Positions 1 through 7,524 of a stretch of DNA of 17,543 nt are shown one piece after another. Made by a program: the position numbers and the translations under genes. The notes beneath the pieces were generated by a model. That model did no database searches. It saw nothing but the letters and a program-made list of their open reading frames with translations, and was not told the DNA's origin. The DNA is from DATLBY01 sp035526665 (GTDB lineage Bacteria > Acidobacteriota > Terriglobia > Bryobacterales > Bryobacteraceae). The DNA lies in contig DATLBY010000219.1 of assembly GCA_035526665.1 (NCBI GenBank), positions 1 through 17,543 on the forward strand, read 5' to 3'. How positions within the stretch are numbered: the first letter of the stretch is position 1; each line of letters starts with the position of its first letter.

Positions 1-2343
1 GTCAAGATGCTGGATGAGGTGAAGGCTCTCGGCTTCCTCTACGCCACCCGGGCCGGTATCTCAATCGGGATTGACGACATGGTTGTCCCGGTCATGAAGG
101 CCAAACTGGTCAAGGACGCCGAAAAGCAGGTGATCGAAGTCCAGGCGCAGTACCAGGAAGGCGCCATCACCCAGGGCGAGCGCTACAACAAGATCATCGA
201 GATCTGGTCGAAGGTGACCGAACGTGTCTCCGACGAAATGTTCAAGTCGATGGAAGAGGACGACCGGACCGGCCGTTACCTGAACCCGATTTACATCATG
301 GCCGACTCCGGCGCCCGCGGATCGAAACAGCAGATTCGCCAGCTTTCCGGTATGCGCGGTCTCATGGCCAAACCCTCGGGCGAGATCATTGAAACGCCTA
401 TCACCGCGAATTTCCGCGAAGGCCTGAACGTGCTGCAGTACTTCATTTCCACGCACGGGGCGCGTAAAGGTCTGGCCGATACCGCGCTGAAGACGGCGGA
501 TTCGGGTTACCTGACGCGCCGGCTTTGCGACGTGGCCCAGGATGTCATCATCACCGAGAGCGATTGCGGCACCGGCGATGGTATCTACGTCGAGCCGATT
601 ATCGAATCGGGGGAAATTATCGAGAATCTGCGCGACCGCATTGTCGGCCGCGTCGCTCTCGAGGATCAGCTGGATTACGAAGGCAGCGTGATCGTCCACG
701 TGAATCAGGAGATCACCGAAGAGTTGGCCGTCGCGATTCAAGCGGCCGGTATTGAGCGGGTGAAGATCCGCTCGGTGCTGACCTGCGAGTCCAAGCGCGG
801 CGTTTGCCAGCTCTGCTACGGCCGCAGCCTGGCCACCGGACGTCTGGTGGAGCGCGGAGAGGCGGTGGGTATCATCGCCGCCCAGTCCATCGGGGAGCCC
901 GGAACCCAGCTCACCATGCGAACGTTCCACATCGGTGGAACCGCAACCGGATCGAGCGAACAGTCCAAGCAGGATGCCAAGTCCGACGGCTTTGTGAAGT
1001 TCCTGGGCGTCAACGTGGTTCGCAACGCGAAGAACGAAATTATCGCGATGAACCGCAATGGCATTTTGGCCATCGTCGACGATAAGGGCCGTGAAAAGGA
1101 ACGCTATCAGGTTGTCTACGGCGCCAAGATCTTCGTTGAAGATGGCGCGCCGGTGAAGAGCAACCAGGTCCTGCTCGAGTGGGATCCTTACACGTTCTCC
1201 ATTCTGACCGAAGTCACCGGAACGGTGCACTTCAAGGAATTGCATGACGGGCTCACCATGCAGGAACAGGTGGACGAGATCAGCGGCAACATGCAGTTGG
1301 TGGTTGTGGATTCTCCCGACGAGAAACGCATGCCATCCATCATCATGCGGCCGACTGGCGGCACCAAGCACGACGAGAAAAAATACTTGATGCCGACCCA
1401 CGCCCACCTGATGGTGCGCGACGGGGAAGAGGCGCACGCGGGCGACGTTCTGGCAAAGATTCCGCGCGCCACCACCAAGACCAAAGACATCACCGGCGGT
1501 CTGCCGCGTGTGGTCGAGCTGTTTGAAGCGCGGAAGCCCCGCGAGACGGCCGTGATCGCCGAGATCAACGGCATTGTGAAGTACGGCGAAGTTTCCAAGG
1601 GTATGCGCAAGATCTACATCACCGGCGACGACGGCGAGCAGAAGGAATACCTGCTGCCGCGCGGCGTCCACATCAACGTCCAGGAAGGCGAGCGTGTCCG
1701 TTCGGGCGATCCGCTGATGGACGGCCCGCGCAATCCACACGACATCCTGCACGTCCTCGGCGAGCAGGAGCTGCAGAAATACCTGGTCAATGAGATCCAG
1801 GAAGTCTACCGTCTGCAGGGCGTCAACATTAACGATAAGCACCTCGAAGTTATCTCGCGCCAGATGATGCGCTGGATCAAGGTCGAGGACATCGGAGACA
1901 GCGAGTTCCTGCCGGAAGAGGTAGTGGACAAGTTTAAGTTCCGGGACGAAAATCAGCGCGTGATCGAGGCCAAGGGTAAGCCGGCGCAGGGCAAAGCGGT
2001 CCTGCTCGGTATCACCAAGGCTTCGCTATCGACCGATTCGTTCATCTCCGCCGCCTCCTTCCAGGAGACGACTCGCGTACTCACCGAAGCCGCCATCAAC
2101 GGCAAGGTGGATTACCTGCGCGGCTTGAAGGAGAACGTCATCATGGGCCGCCTGATTCCGGCCGGCACGGGCATGGACTACTACCGGCACGTGAAGATCG
2201 CCGGCGAGGACGTGGTGGAAGACGAAGTGGTCACCGAGCCCGACGTGACTCTGGGCGAAGGCATTCCCGGCTACGACGAGGACGCGCGCGTCCAGTACGC
2301 TGGCGGATTGACCGAGGCTACCGCGGAAGAGTTGACCGAATAA
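1..2343 (+). CDS. rpoC: DNA-directed RNA polymerase subunit beta' (3' part)
   Basis: This is the C-terminal ~780 residues of the RNA polymerase beta' subunit. The reading frame is open from base 1, so the gene starts upstream and the NADFDGD catalytic motif lies outside the window. Visible landmarks in order: the MADSGARGS...MRGLMAKP segment (about 298-375); the bridge helix with YFISTHGARKGLADTALKT (about 418-528); the four zinc-binding cysteines at nt 565, 784, 805 and 814; and the trigger-loop segment AAQSIGEPGTQLTMRTFHIG (about 880-937). Roughly nt 955-1470 encode an SI3-like insertion of sandwich-barrel hybrid motifs, after which the conserved TKDITGGLPRVVELFEAR resumes. The conserved C-terminal LLGITKASL, SFISAASFQETTRVLTEAA and GRLIPAGTG motifs follow, then an acidic tail. 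The frame is intact. A strong terminator follows the stop. No rpsL or fusA follows, so the str operon is not linked here. Confidence 0.98.
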   Translation, partial: VKMLDEVKALGFLYATRAGISIGIDDMVVPVMKAKLVKDAEKQVIEVQAQYQEGAITQGERYNKIIEIWSKVTERVSDEMFKSMEEDDRTGRYLNPIYIMADSGARGSKQQIRQLSGMRGLMAKPSGEIIETPITANFREGLNVLQYFISTHGARKGLADTALKTADSGYLTRRLCDVAQDVIITESDCGTGDGIYVEPIIESGEIIENLRDRIVGRVALEDQLDYEGSVIVHVNQEITEELAVAIQAAGIERVKIRSVLTCESKRGVCQLCYGRSLATGRLVERGEAVGIIAAQSIGEPGTQLTMRTFHIGGTATGSSEQSKQDAKSDGFVKFLGVNVVRNAKNEIIAMNRNGILAIVDDKGREKERYQVVYGAKIFVEDGAPVKSNQVLLEWDPYTFSILTEVTGTVHFKELHDGLTMQEQVDEISGNMQLVVVDSPDEKRMPSIIMRPTGGTKHDEKKYLMPTHAHLMVRDGEEAHAGDVLAKIPRATTKTKDITGGLPRVVELFEARKPRETAVIAEINGIVKYGEVSKGMRKIYITGDDGEQKEYLLPRGVHINVQEGERVRSGDPLMDGPRNPHDILHVLGEQELQKYLVNEIQEVYRLQGVNINDKHLEVISRQMMRWIKVEDIGDSEFLPEEVVDKFKFRDENQRVIEAKGKPAQGKAVLLGITKASLSTDSFISAASFQETTRVLTEAAINGKVDYLRGLKENVIMGRLIPAGTGMDYYRHVKIAGEDVVEDEVVTEPDVTLGEGIPGYDEDARVQYAGGLTEATAEELTE

Positions 2344-2371
2344 ACCATTCGCACAGTTAAGTTGTAAATAG

Positions 2372-2398
2372 CCGGGGCCCGCAAAGCCCCGGTTTTTT
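2372..2398 (+). terminator. Intrinsic terminator of rpoC
   Basis: The arms CCGGGGC (2372-2378) and GCCCCGG (2386-2392) pair perfectly around a 7-nt loop and are followed directly by six T residues (2393-2398). The hairpin begins 28 nt after the rpoC stop codon. This is a textbook Rho-independent terminator and should end the rpoB-rpoC transcript. Confidence 0.93.
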
Positions 2399-2429
2399 AT
2401 TGCACCCCGGAGTATCATGATTATCGGGT

Positions 2430-2837
2430 ATGAAGTACTTCTTTACTCTCAAAGGCGAAAAGAGTGAACAGTTGTACCGGGTGGTGGGCTTTGCGCGCGG
2501 CAGCAGTGAGCTAAACCCGCAGCAAAAGGTTGCACTCGAAGCCGCCGTAGTCCACAAAGTTTACGGAAATTTTGCGGTGAACGGCGCGGCGTCCACTATC
2601 TATCTCACGGGTACGCACAGCGAACCGGGGAGCGCCGCGGCCAATGCCTACCTGGCGGGACTGCGCGCCCTCTCCGTCAAGAAGTTTCTGCTGTCGAAGA
2701 TGTTGCACTTTCCGGAGTCGCGGGTAATCGCGCGCGGCAGCAGTGTGGTACCGGAGATTGATCCGGCCATCACAGCCGGGCTCTCGAGCATAGACTTTTA
2801 CCAGCGGGCAGTGGAAATTCGAGTCACTCACCATTAG
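2430..2837 (+). CDS. Small OmpA-like domain protein without signal peptide
   Basis: This 135-residue protein looks like a degenerate OmpA C-terminal (peptidoglycan-associated) domain. FARGSSELNPQQ resembles the first strand and helix start of the fold. NAYLAGLRALSVKKFLL fits the family pattern NxxLxxxRAxxVxxxL. A SRVIARGSS stretch and a terminal QRAVEIRV correspond to family ARGxSxP and DRRVEIxV. The usual TD(x)xG segment is GTHSEPG here, so the Asp that normally contacts diaminopimelate is not evident, although the Arg of RA is kept. There is no signal peptide or lipobox; the N-terminus (MKYFFTLKGEKSE) looks cytoplasmic. The start is uncertain: no Shine-Dalgarno precedes ATG 2430, which lies only 31 nt after the rpoC terminator. 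A TATCAT box at 2413-2418 could give a nearly leaderless transcript. The OmpA relationship is inferred from pattern only. Confidence 0.72.
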   Translation: MKYFFTLKGEKSEQLYRVVGFARGSSELNPQQKVALEAAVVHKVYGNFAVNGAASTIYLTGTHSEPGSAAANAYLAGLRALSVKKFLLSKMLHFPESRVIARGSSVVPEIDPAITAGLSSIDFYQRAVEIRVTHH

Positions 2838-2894
2838 CGGCTGATAAGATATTTATGGTCTCCCTCATTCCCTAAGGAGGCCGGCGAGACTGCA

Positions 2895-2911
2895 CCGGGC
2901 TGGCGGCCCGG
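2895..2911 (+). promoter_or_regulatory. Hairpin directly upstream of the cls ribosome binding site
   Basis: CCGGGC (2895-2900) and GCCCGG (2906-2911) pair around a 5-nt loop, ending one base before the AGGAG used by the next gene. The hairpin may affect access to that site. No T tract follows, so it is not a terminator. Confidence 0.4.
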
Positions 2912-2912
2912 C

Positions 2913-2917
2913 AGGAG
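2913..2917 (+). promoter_or_regulatory. Ribosome binding site that sets the TTG start of the phospholipase D gene
   Basis: AGGAG lies 6 nt before TTG 2924 and supports that codon as the start. The next in-frame ATG (3002) lies inside the membrane helix and would remove its first half. A second, stronger AAGGAGG (2874-2880) upstream has no ATG, GTG or TTG at a usable distance. Confidence 0.65.
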
Positions 2918-2923
2918 CAGAGC

Positions 2924-4252
2924 TTGGCGAGACTCGGTACGAAAAATCGCTCTTCCTCCCAACAGAAGCATCATGACTACAGAGCCCTGACCATCATTTC
3001 CATGATTGCGCTGGTGCTCCAATCGGGGCTTATCTTTCTAGCGCTTTTTGAGCCGATTCTTCCTTATCAGCTGGAGAAGCCGCCGGACGGCAACCTCGCT
3101 TCAGACCAGTTCGTCCGCACCCTGCAGGCGCTCTCCGGGGGACAGCTGCACCGGCAGTCGAAATTTGAGGTGCTCACCAATGGAGCTTCGTACTATCCCG
3201 CCGAACTGGCTGCCATCCGCGCAGCGCAACAGAGCGTCAACATCGAAGCCTATATTTTTGAGGAAGGCGAGATGGCCGCGCAATTCCGGGAGGCCCTCAC
3301 CGAGCGTGCACGCGCCGGAGTAAAGGTACACCTGCTGATGGACGCCATCGGCAGCGCGAGCACCAAAGCGGCTACCATGAAGGCACTGCAGGACGCCGGC
3401 GGCCGCGTGGATTGGTATAACCGGCTGCGCTGGTACACCTGGCCGCGGATCAACAACCGCACTCACCGGGAATTGATGATCATCGATGGGAACGTGGGAT
3501 TCATCGGCGGCGCGGGCGTGGCCGACCATTGGTTCAAACCGGTGGATGGCAAACCGAGCTGGCGCGACACCATGGTGCGTGTGGAAGGCGAAGCCGCCGC
3601 CGGCCTCCAGGGCGTTTTTGCGGAAAACTGGCTGGAATCGTCAGGCGAGGTGCTCACCGGGCGGGAATATTTTCCCTTCAGCACGGCTGCTAATACCGCA
3701 ATTTCGTTAGTTGTCGGAAGCGCTCCTACCACAGGACAATCCACGAGTGCCCGCGTATTGTTCCAGACGCTGCTCGCATCCGCCAGACAGCGCATTTACG
3801 TGACGACCCCGTATTTTCTGCCCGACGCCAGCATCCGAAAAGAAATGGTTCGCGCTATTAAAGAACGCCACGTCGAGATCCGGATCATAGTGCCGGGGAA
3901 GGGCAATGACCACACCCTTACGCGCCGTTCGAGCCGCCGGCTGTACGGCGAGCTGCTGCAGGCAGGAGCCAAGATATACGAGTATGGGCCAGCCATGATC
4001 CATACCAAAGGTCTGGTGGTTGATAGTCTCTGGAGCGTCGTCGGGTCCACGAACCTGGATTCGCGTTCGTTTGGAATCAATGACGAAGTGAACATCGCGC
4101 TGCTGGACGCCGGGATCGCCCGTCGTCTCGAACAGGATTTCGAAACCGACGTCAAGTCCTCACAGGAGATCAGTTATCAGCAGTGGAAGAACCGTTCCGT
4201 ATTCGAGCGCGGGCATGAGTGGCTGGGGGCGGTTCTGGAACGGCAGCAATAG
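2924..4252 (+). CDS. Cardiolipin synthase / phospholipase D family protein
   Basis: This is a 442-residue membrane-anchored member of the phospholipase D superfamily, most like bacterial cardiolipin synthases, which condense two phosphatidylglycerols at the inner membrane. Residues about 24-46 form one hydrophobic helix after a basic N-terminus. The first catalytic repeat contains HRELMIID (H181, E183, D188) followed by GFIGGAGVADHW. The second has a complete HxKx4D, HTKGLVVD (H360, K362, D367), followed by GSTNLDSRSFGINDEVN, the family's typical second motif. In the first motif the expected Lys is Glu, which is unusual for an active HKD site. The TTG start is chosen because AGGAG lies 6 nt upstream. 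Length is close to other single-helix Cls proteins. The gene stands between the small OmpA-like gene (86-nt gap) and RNase J (76-nt gap). Phosphatidyl transfer is inferred from family; a hydrolase role is also possible. Confidence 0.88.
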   Translation: MARLGTKNRSSSQQKHHDYRALTIISMIALVLQSGLIFLALFEPILPYQLEKPPDGNLASDQFVRTLQALSGGQLHRQSKFEVLTNGASYYPAELAAIRAAQQSVNIEAYIFEEGEMAAQFREALTERARAGVKVHLLMDAIGSASTKAATMKALQDAGGRVDWYNRLRWYTWPRINNRTHRELMIIDGNVGFIGGAGVADHWFKPVDGKPSWRDTMVRVEGEAAAGLQGVFAENWLESSGEVLTGREYFPFSTAANTAISLVVGSAPTTGQSTSARVLFQTLLASARQRIYVTTPYFLPDASIRKEMVRAIKERHVEIRIIVPGKGNDHTLTRRSSRRLYGELLQAGAKIYEYGPAMIHTKGLVVDSLWSVVGSTNLDSRSFGINDEVNIALLDAGIARRLEQDFETDVKSSQEISYQQWKNRSVFERGHEWLGAVLERQQ

Positions 4253-4328
4253 TCTCAACGTAAGTGGTTGAATTAGTTCATAATTCCTTGTTAGTCGGGG
4301 CCTGAACCTGTTACCCTAAGGTTTCTAT

Positions 4329-5993
4329 ATGTCCAAGCTGCAAGTCGTACCCCTTGGCGGATTAGGTGAGTTCGGCATGAACTCCATGGCGCTGCGCTAT
4401 GGCGACGACATAATCGTTATCGATGCCGGCATGATGTTTCCGGACGCCGAGTTGATGGGTGTCGACATTGTCACCCCCGATTTCGCCTACCTGGAAGAGC
4501 ATCGCGAAATGGTCCGCGGTCTGCTCCTCACGCATGGCCACGAAGATCACATCGGCGGCATTCCGTTTCTCCTATCCCAACTGAACATCCCGATTTACGG
4601 CACTGCCTTCACACTGGCTCTCGTGGGGCGGCGGCTGGAAGAACATGAGTTGCTGAAGGGCGCTTCCCTTAACACCGTGAAAGCGGGCGACAAGGTGAAG
4701 CTCGGGCCGTTTGAGATCGAGTTTATCCGGGTCACGCACTCCATTGTGGCGGCGGTGGCTCTCGCCATCACGACTCCGCTGGGTGTGGTGATACATACCG
4801 GCGATTTCAAGGTGGATCCGACTCCCACCGATAACGAGCTGTTCGATCTTCACACTTTCGCTGAATACGGCAAGCGCGGCGTGCTGCTGCTGATGTCGGA
4901 TTCCACCAACGTCGATCGACCCGGCTATACGGAGAGTGAACGCGCGGTCCGTCCGCGCCTGGAAGACATTTTCAACCGAACCGAGCGGCGGCTGGTAATC
5001 TCCTGCTTCAGCTCGTCCATTCACCGGCTGCAGCAGATCCTCGACCTTTCCGCTGAGTATGGCAGGAAGGTCGCATTCCTCGGCCGCAGCATGAACAACG
5101 TCACCGAGATTGCGCATAACCTCGGGCTGCTGCACATCCCCGACAACATCCTGCTTCGCCCGCAGGACATCATGCAGGCAGCTCCCGGCAAAGTCTGCGT
5201 AGTCGTATCCGGCACGCAGGGCGAACCGATGTCGGCGCTCTCCCGCGTGGCGGTCGACAATCATAAGAACCTGACTGTGGATAGCGGTGATACCGTCGTG
5301 CTTAGCTCCCGCATTATTCCGGGAAATGAGAAGGCGATCTACCGGATGATTAATCATCTGGCGAAGCGCGGCGCCGATGTGATCTACGGAACCATGAACC
5401 CTCCGGTCCACGTCTCGGGCCACGCAAGCGCCGAAGAGCTGAAGCTGATCTTAAACCTGGTCCGCCCGCGCTATTTCATTCCAGTCCACGGCGAATACCG
5501 TCAGATGGCGAAGCACGCTTCTCTCGCGAGTCACCTGCTGCACGCGGGACTGGAAGAGAGCTTCATCCTCGAGAGCGGGGAAACGGTGGAGATCGACAAG
5601 ACCGGAGCCAGGCGCGGCCCGCGCATCACGGTGGGACGCATCTGCATCGATTCGGGGTCCCTGGATGACGTGGTGGAAGATATTGTCATCCGCGATCGGC
5701 GGCATCTGGCCGAAGATGGCTTTGTGCTTCCAATCATCGCAATCAATAAACACACCGGAAAGAGCGAAGGGCTGCCTGAGATCGTCTCGCGCGGGTTCGT
5801 CTCTCTGGAGGATAGCGCCGCCGTTCTGCAGGAGGCGCGGCTGGTGGTTGCCCGCACGCTGGAATCATCCAGCGCCGAGGAACGCACCGACTGGGGCGTC
5901 ATGCAGGAGAAGATCCGCACCGACCTGAAGCGTTACCTGACCAAGCAGACCTCTCGCCGGCCTCTGATCATGCCGGTGATCCTCGAGGTCTAG
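4329..5993 (+). CDS. rnj: Ribonuclease J
   Basis: Ribonuclease J is a metallo-beta-lactamase/beta-CASP nuclease with endonuclease and 5'-3' exonuclease activity, used for mRNA turnover and rRNA maturation in bacteria that rely less on RNase E. The 554-residue length matches Bacillus RNase J1. The N-terminus LGGLGEFGMN is diagnostic. Metal ligands are visible as HGHEDH (H69, H71, D73, H74), H137, and the HTGDF motif (D159). The beta-CASP part shows SDSTNVDRPGYTESE and FSSSIHRLQQI. The return to the lactamase fold has HVSGHAS (361-367), followed by FIPVHGEYRQ (H387). A C-terminal domain of about 100 residues completes the protein. AAGG (4318-4321) sits 7 nt before ATG 4329. All catalytic residues I can identify are present. 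It is probably the first gene of a two-gene unit with the oxidase that follows after 15 nt. Confidence 0.96.
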   Translation: MSKLQVVPLGGLGEFGMNSMALRYGDDIIVIDAGMMFPDAELMGVDIVTPDFAYLEEHREMVRGLLLTHGHEDHIGGIPFLLSQLNIPIYGTAFTLALVGRRLEEHELLKGASLNTVKAGDKVKLGPFEIEFIRVTHSIVAAVALAITTPLGVVIHTGDFKVDPTPTDNELFDLHTFAEYGKRGVLLLMSDSTNVDRPGYTESERAVRPRLEDIFNRTERRLVISCFSSSIHRLQQILDLSAEYGRKVAFLGRSMNNVTEIAHNLGLLHIPDNILLRPQDIMQAAPGKVCVVVSGTQGEPMSALSRVAVDNHKNLTVDSGDTVVLSSRIIPGNEKAIYRMINHLAKRGADVIYGTMNPPVHVSGHASAEELKLILNLVRPRYFIPVHGEYRQMAKHASLASHLLHAGLEESFILESGETVEIDKTGARRGPRITVGRICIDSGSLDDVVEDIVIRDRRHLAEDGFVLPIIAINKHTGKSEGLPEIVSRGFVSLEDSAAVLQEARLVVARTLESSSAEERTDWGVMQEKIRTDLKRYLTKQTSRRPLIMPVILEV

Positions 5994-6008
5994 CAAAATG
6001 GGGGCGCG

Positions 6009-7373
6009 ATGAACCCGGCCTACCTCGAAGATGCTTCGGGTTTCAGCGGCTACGCCGAGGCCGTCTATATTCCCTCCGGAGAGCAGGAACTGGCGGCAAT
6101 CCTCCGCGAGGCATCGGAAAAGAAAGTGCCGGTTACCATCGCGGGCGGCGGTACCGGGGTCGCCGGCGGACGTGTTCCGTTCGGTGGCTGGGTGGTGTCG
6201 CTTGAGAAATTTACCGAAATGCGGATTGAACCGGGAGTTGCTACTGCCGGTGCGGGTGTTGTATTGCGGGATTTGCAGCGGGCCACACTCCCATCCGGGC
6301 AATTCTATGCCCCGGATCCCACCGAGGATGCCGCTTTCATCGGCGGCACAATCGCTACCAACGCCAGTGGTTCGCGAAGCTTTCTCTATGGAGACACGCG
6401 GCGGCATGTTGCCGGTTTGACCGCGATCCTGATGGATGGAACGGTCCTGCATCTGAGCCGCGGCGACAAGATTGACTTTCCAGTAGAGGCCATTCCCGTC
6501 CCGCGCACTACCAAGCACTCCGCCGGTTTTCTCCTCTACCCCGGGATGGACGCCATGGACCTTTTTATCGGGTCGGAAGGCACCTTGGGCGTCATTACCC
6601 AGGCCCAATTGCGGCTTCTTCCTTCACCCAAGGAGCTTTTGGCGGGCGTGGTCTTTTTTGCGTCGGACGAAGAGGCCCTGAATGCCGTGGATGTTTGGCG
6701 ATCCGTCCCGCGGCTTCGATTACTCGAGTATTTCGACGCGGGGTCGCTGACCCTTCTGCGCGCTCACTATCCGGATGTTCCAGCGGCTGCGAACGCGGCA
6801 TTGCTGATGGAACAGGAGATTCACCAGGATTCCGAGATTGACTTTTGGGAAGCCGCGCTCCAGGACGCACACGCGCTGGCGGAACAGTCGTGGTTTGCCA
6901 CCACCGATCAGGACCGGGAACGCTTCCGGAAATTCCGCCATGCCGTGCCCGAGGTGGTTAACGACACCGTTCGCCGCCGGGGACTCCTGAAAATGGGGAC
7001 TGACTTTGCAGTGCCCATCGACCGGAATCGTGAAATGCTGCTCCTCTACCGGGAAGCGATGGAAGCAGCCTTTCCCGGTCAATATGTAATCTGCGGGCAT
7101 ATCGGCGACGCGCATGTGCACGTCAACATTCTTCCCCGGAATGCCGAGGAGGCGGAAAAGGCAAAGGCTCTCATTTCCCACTTCGCGCACAAAGCCGTCG
7201 AGCTGGGGGGAACGGTAGGTGCTGAACACGGATTAGGCAAGCGCAAAGCGCATTTTTTAGAGATCCAATACACGCCAAGGCAGATCGCGGCCATGGCTGC
7301 CGTGAAGCGGCGGTTTGACCCTCAGTGGCTTTTGGGCAGGGGCACTCTGTTCCCGGTTCCCCAGGGCGTCTAG
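6009..7373 (+). CDS. FAD-linked oxidase, GlcD / D-lactate dehydrogenase type
   Basis: This 454-residue flavoprotein belongs to the family of glycolate oxidase subunit GlcD and D-lactate dehydrogenases, which oxidise 2-hydroxy acids to 2-oxo acids. The N-terminal FAD-binding type 4 domain shows TIAGGGTGVAGGRVPFGG (about 43-60) and the flavin-contacting FIGGTIATNASGSRSFLYGD (about 110-130). GSEGTLGVITQAQLRLLP closes that domain. The C-terminal oxidase domain carries GHIGDAHVHVNILP (H364, H369, H371) and the terminal GAEHGLGKRK, both typical of the family. No GlcE- or GlcF-like partner and no Fe-S cysteine cluster is present in the window, so substrate and electron acceptor are open. It begins 15 nt after RNase J with a G-rich stretch (GGGGGCG) as a weak ribosome binding site, which suggests co-transcription. 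The downstream gene has its own promoter. Confidence 0.9.
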   Translation: MNPAYLEDASGFSGYAEAVYIPSGEQELAAILREASEKKVPVTIAGGGTGVAGGRVPFGGWVVSLEKFTEMRIEPGVATAGAGVVLRDLQRATLPSGQFYAPDPTEDAAFIGGTIATNASGSRSFLYGDTRRHVAGLTAILMDGTVLHLSRGDKIDFPVEAIPVPRTTKHSAGFLLYPGMDAMDLFIGSEGTLGVITQAQLRLLPSPKELLAGVVFFASDEEALNAVDVWRSVPRLRLLEYFDAGSLTLLRAHYPDVPAAANAALLMEQEIHQDSEIDFWEAALQDAHALAEQSWFATTDQDRERFRKFRHAVPEVVNDTVRRRGLLKMGTDFAVPIDRNREMLLLYREAMEAAFPGQYVICGHIGDAHVHVNILPRNAEEAEKAKALISHFAHKAVELGGTVGAEHGLGKRKAHFLEIQYTPRQIAAMAAVKRRFDPQWLLGRGTLFPVPQGV

Positions 7374-7433
7374 ATCTGGCGGGACTCTAAATCCAGGGGC
7401 GGCCGGCTCTCGTATTACAAGGCGTAAGAGCAG

Positions 7434-7462
7434 TTGCACAGTAGTCAGTTCTCCGGTATAGT
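7434..7462 (+). promoter_or_regulatory. Sigma-70-type promoter of the small secreted protein
   Basis: TTGCAC (7434-7439) and TATAGT (7457-7462) are separated by exactly 17 nt. The -10 box matches five of six consensus positions and the -35 box three. Transcription would start near 7469, giving a leader of about 55 nt. This lies in the 151-nt gap after the oxidase gene, in which I see nothing else. Confidence 0.6.
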
Positions 7463-7510
7463 CAAGCTGTTCAGGCAGTCCAAAGTTGGGCTCGAAAATT
7501 AATAATCCTT

Positions 7511-7518
7511 AAGGAGGA
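7511..7518 (+). promoter_or_regulatory. Strong ribosome binding site that sets a GTG start
   Basis: AAGGAGGA lies 6 nt before GTG 7525 and is the strongest Shine-Dalgarno site in the window placed before a gene. It fixes the start of the small secreted protein and suggests high translation. Confidence 0.8.
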
Positions 7519-7524
7519 TTTCGC

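Noticed and set aside
61..1842. 593-codon open frame antisense to rpoC
   Set aside because: It mirrors the codon structure of a highly conserved gene in a GC-rich genome, its translation shows no recognisable domain, and the sense frame is unquestionably rpoC.
2890..2892. CTG start for a frame after the strong AAGGAGG
   Set aside because: The frame ends after about 28 codons and has no recognisable features; CTG starts are rare.
4572..5423. 283-codon antisense frame within the RNase J gene
   Set aside because: Shadow of the conserved sense gene; rich in His/Arg/Asp without any domain pattern and no ribosome binding site.
5865..6608. 247-codon minus-strand frame across the RNase J/oxidase junction
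   Set aside because: Spans two well-supported plus-strand genes and has no recognisable protein features.
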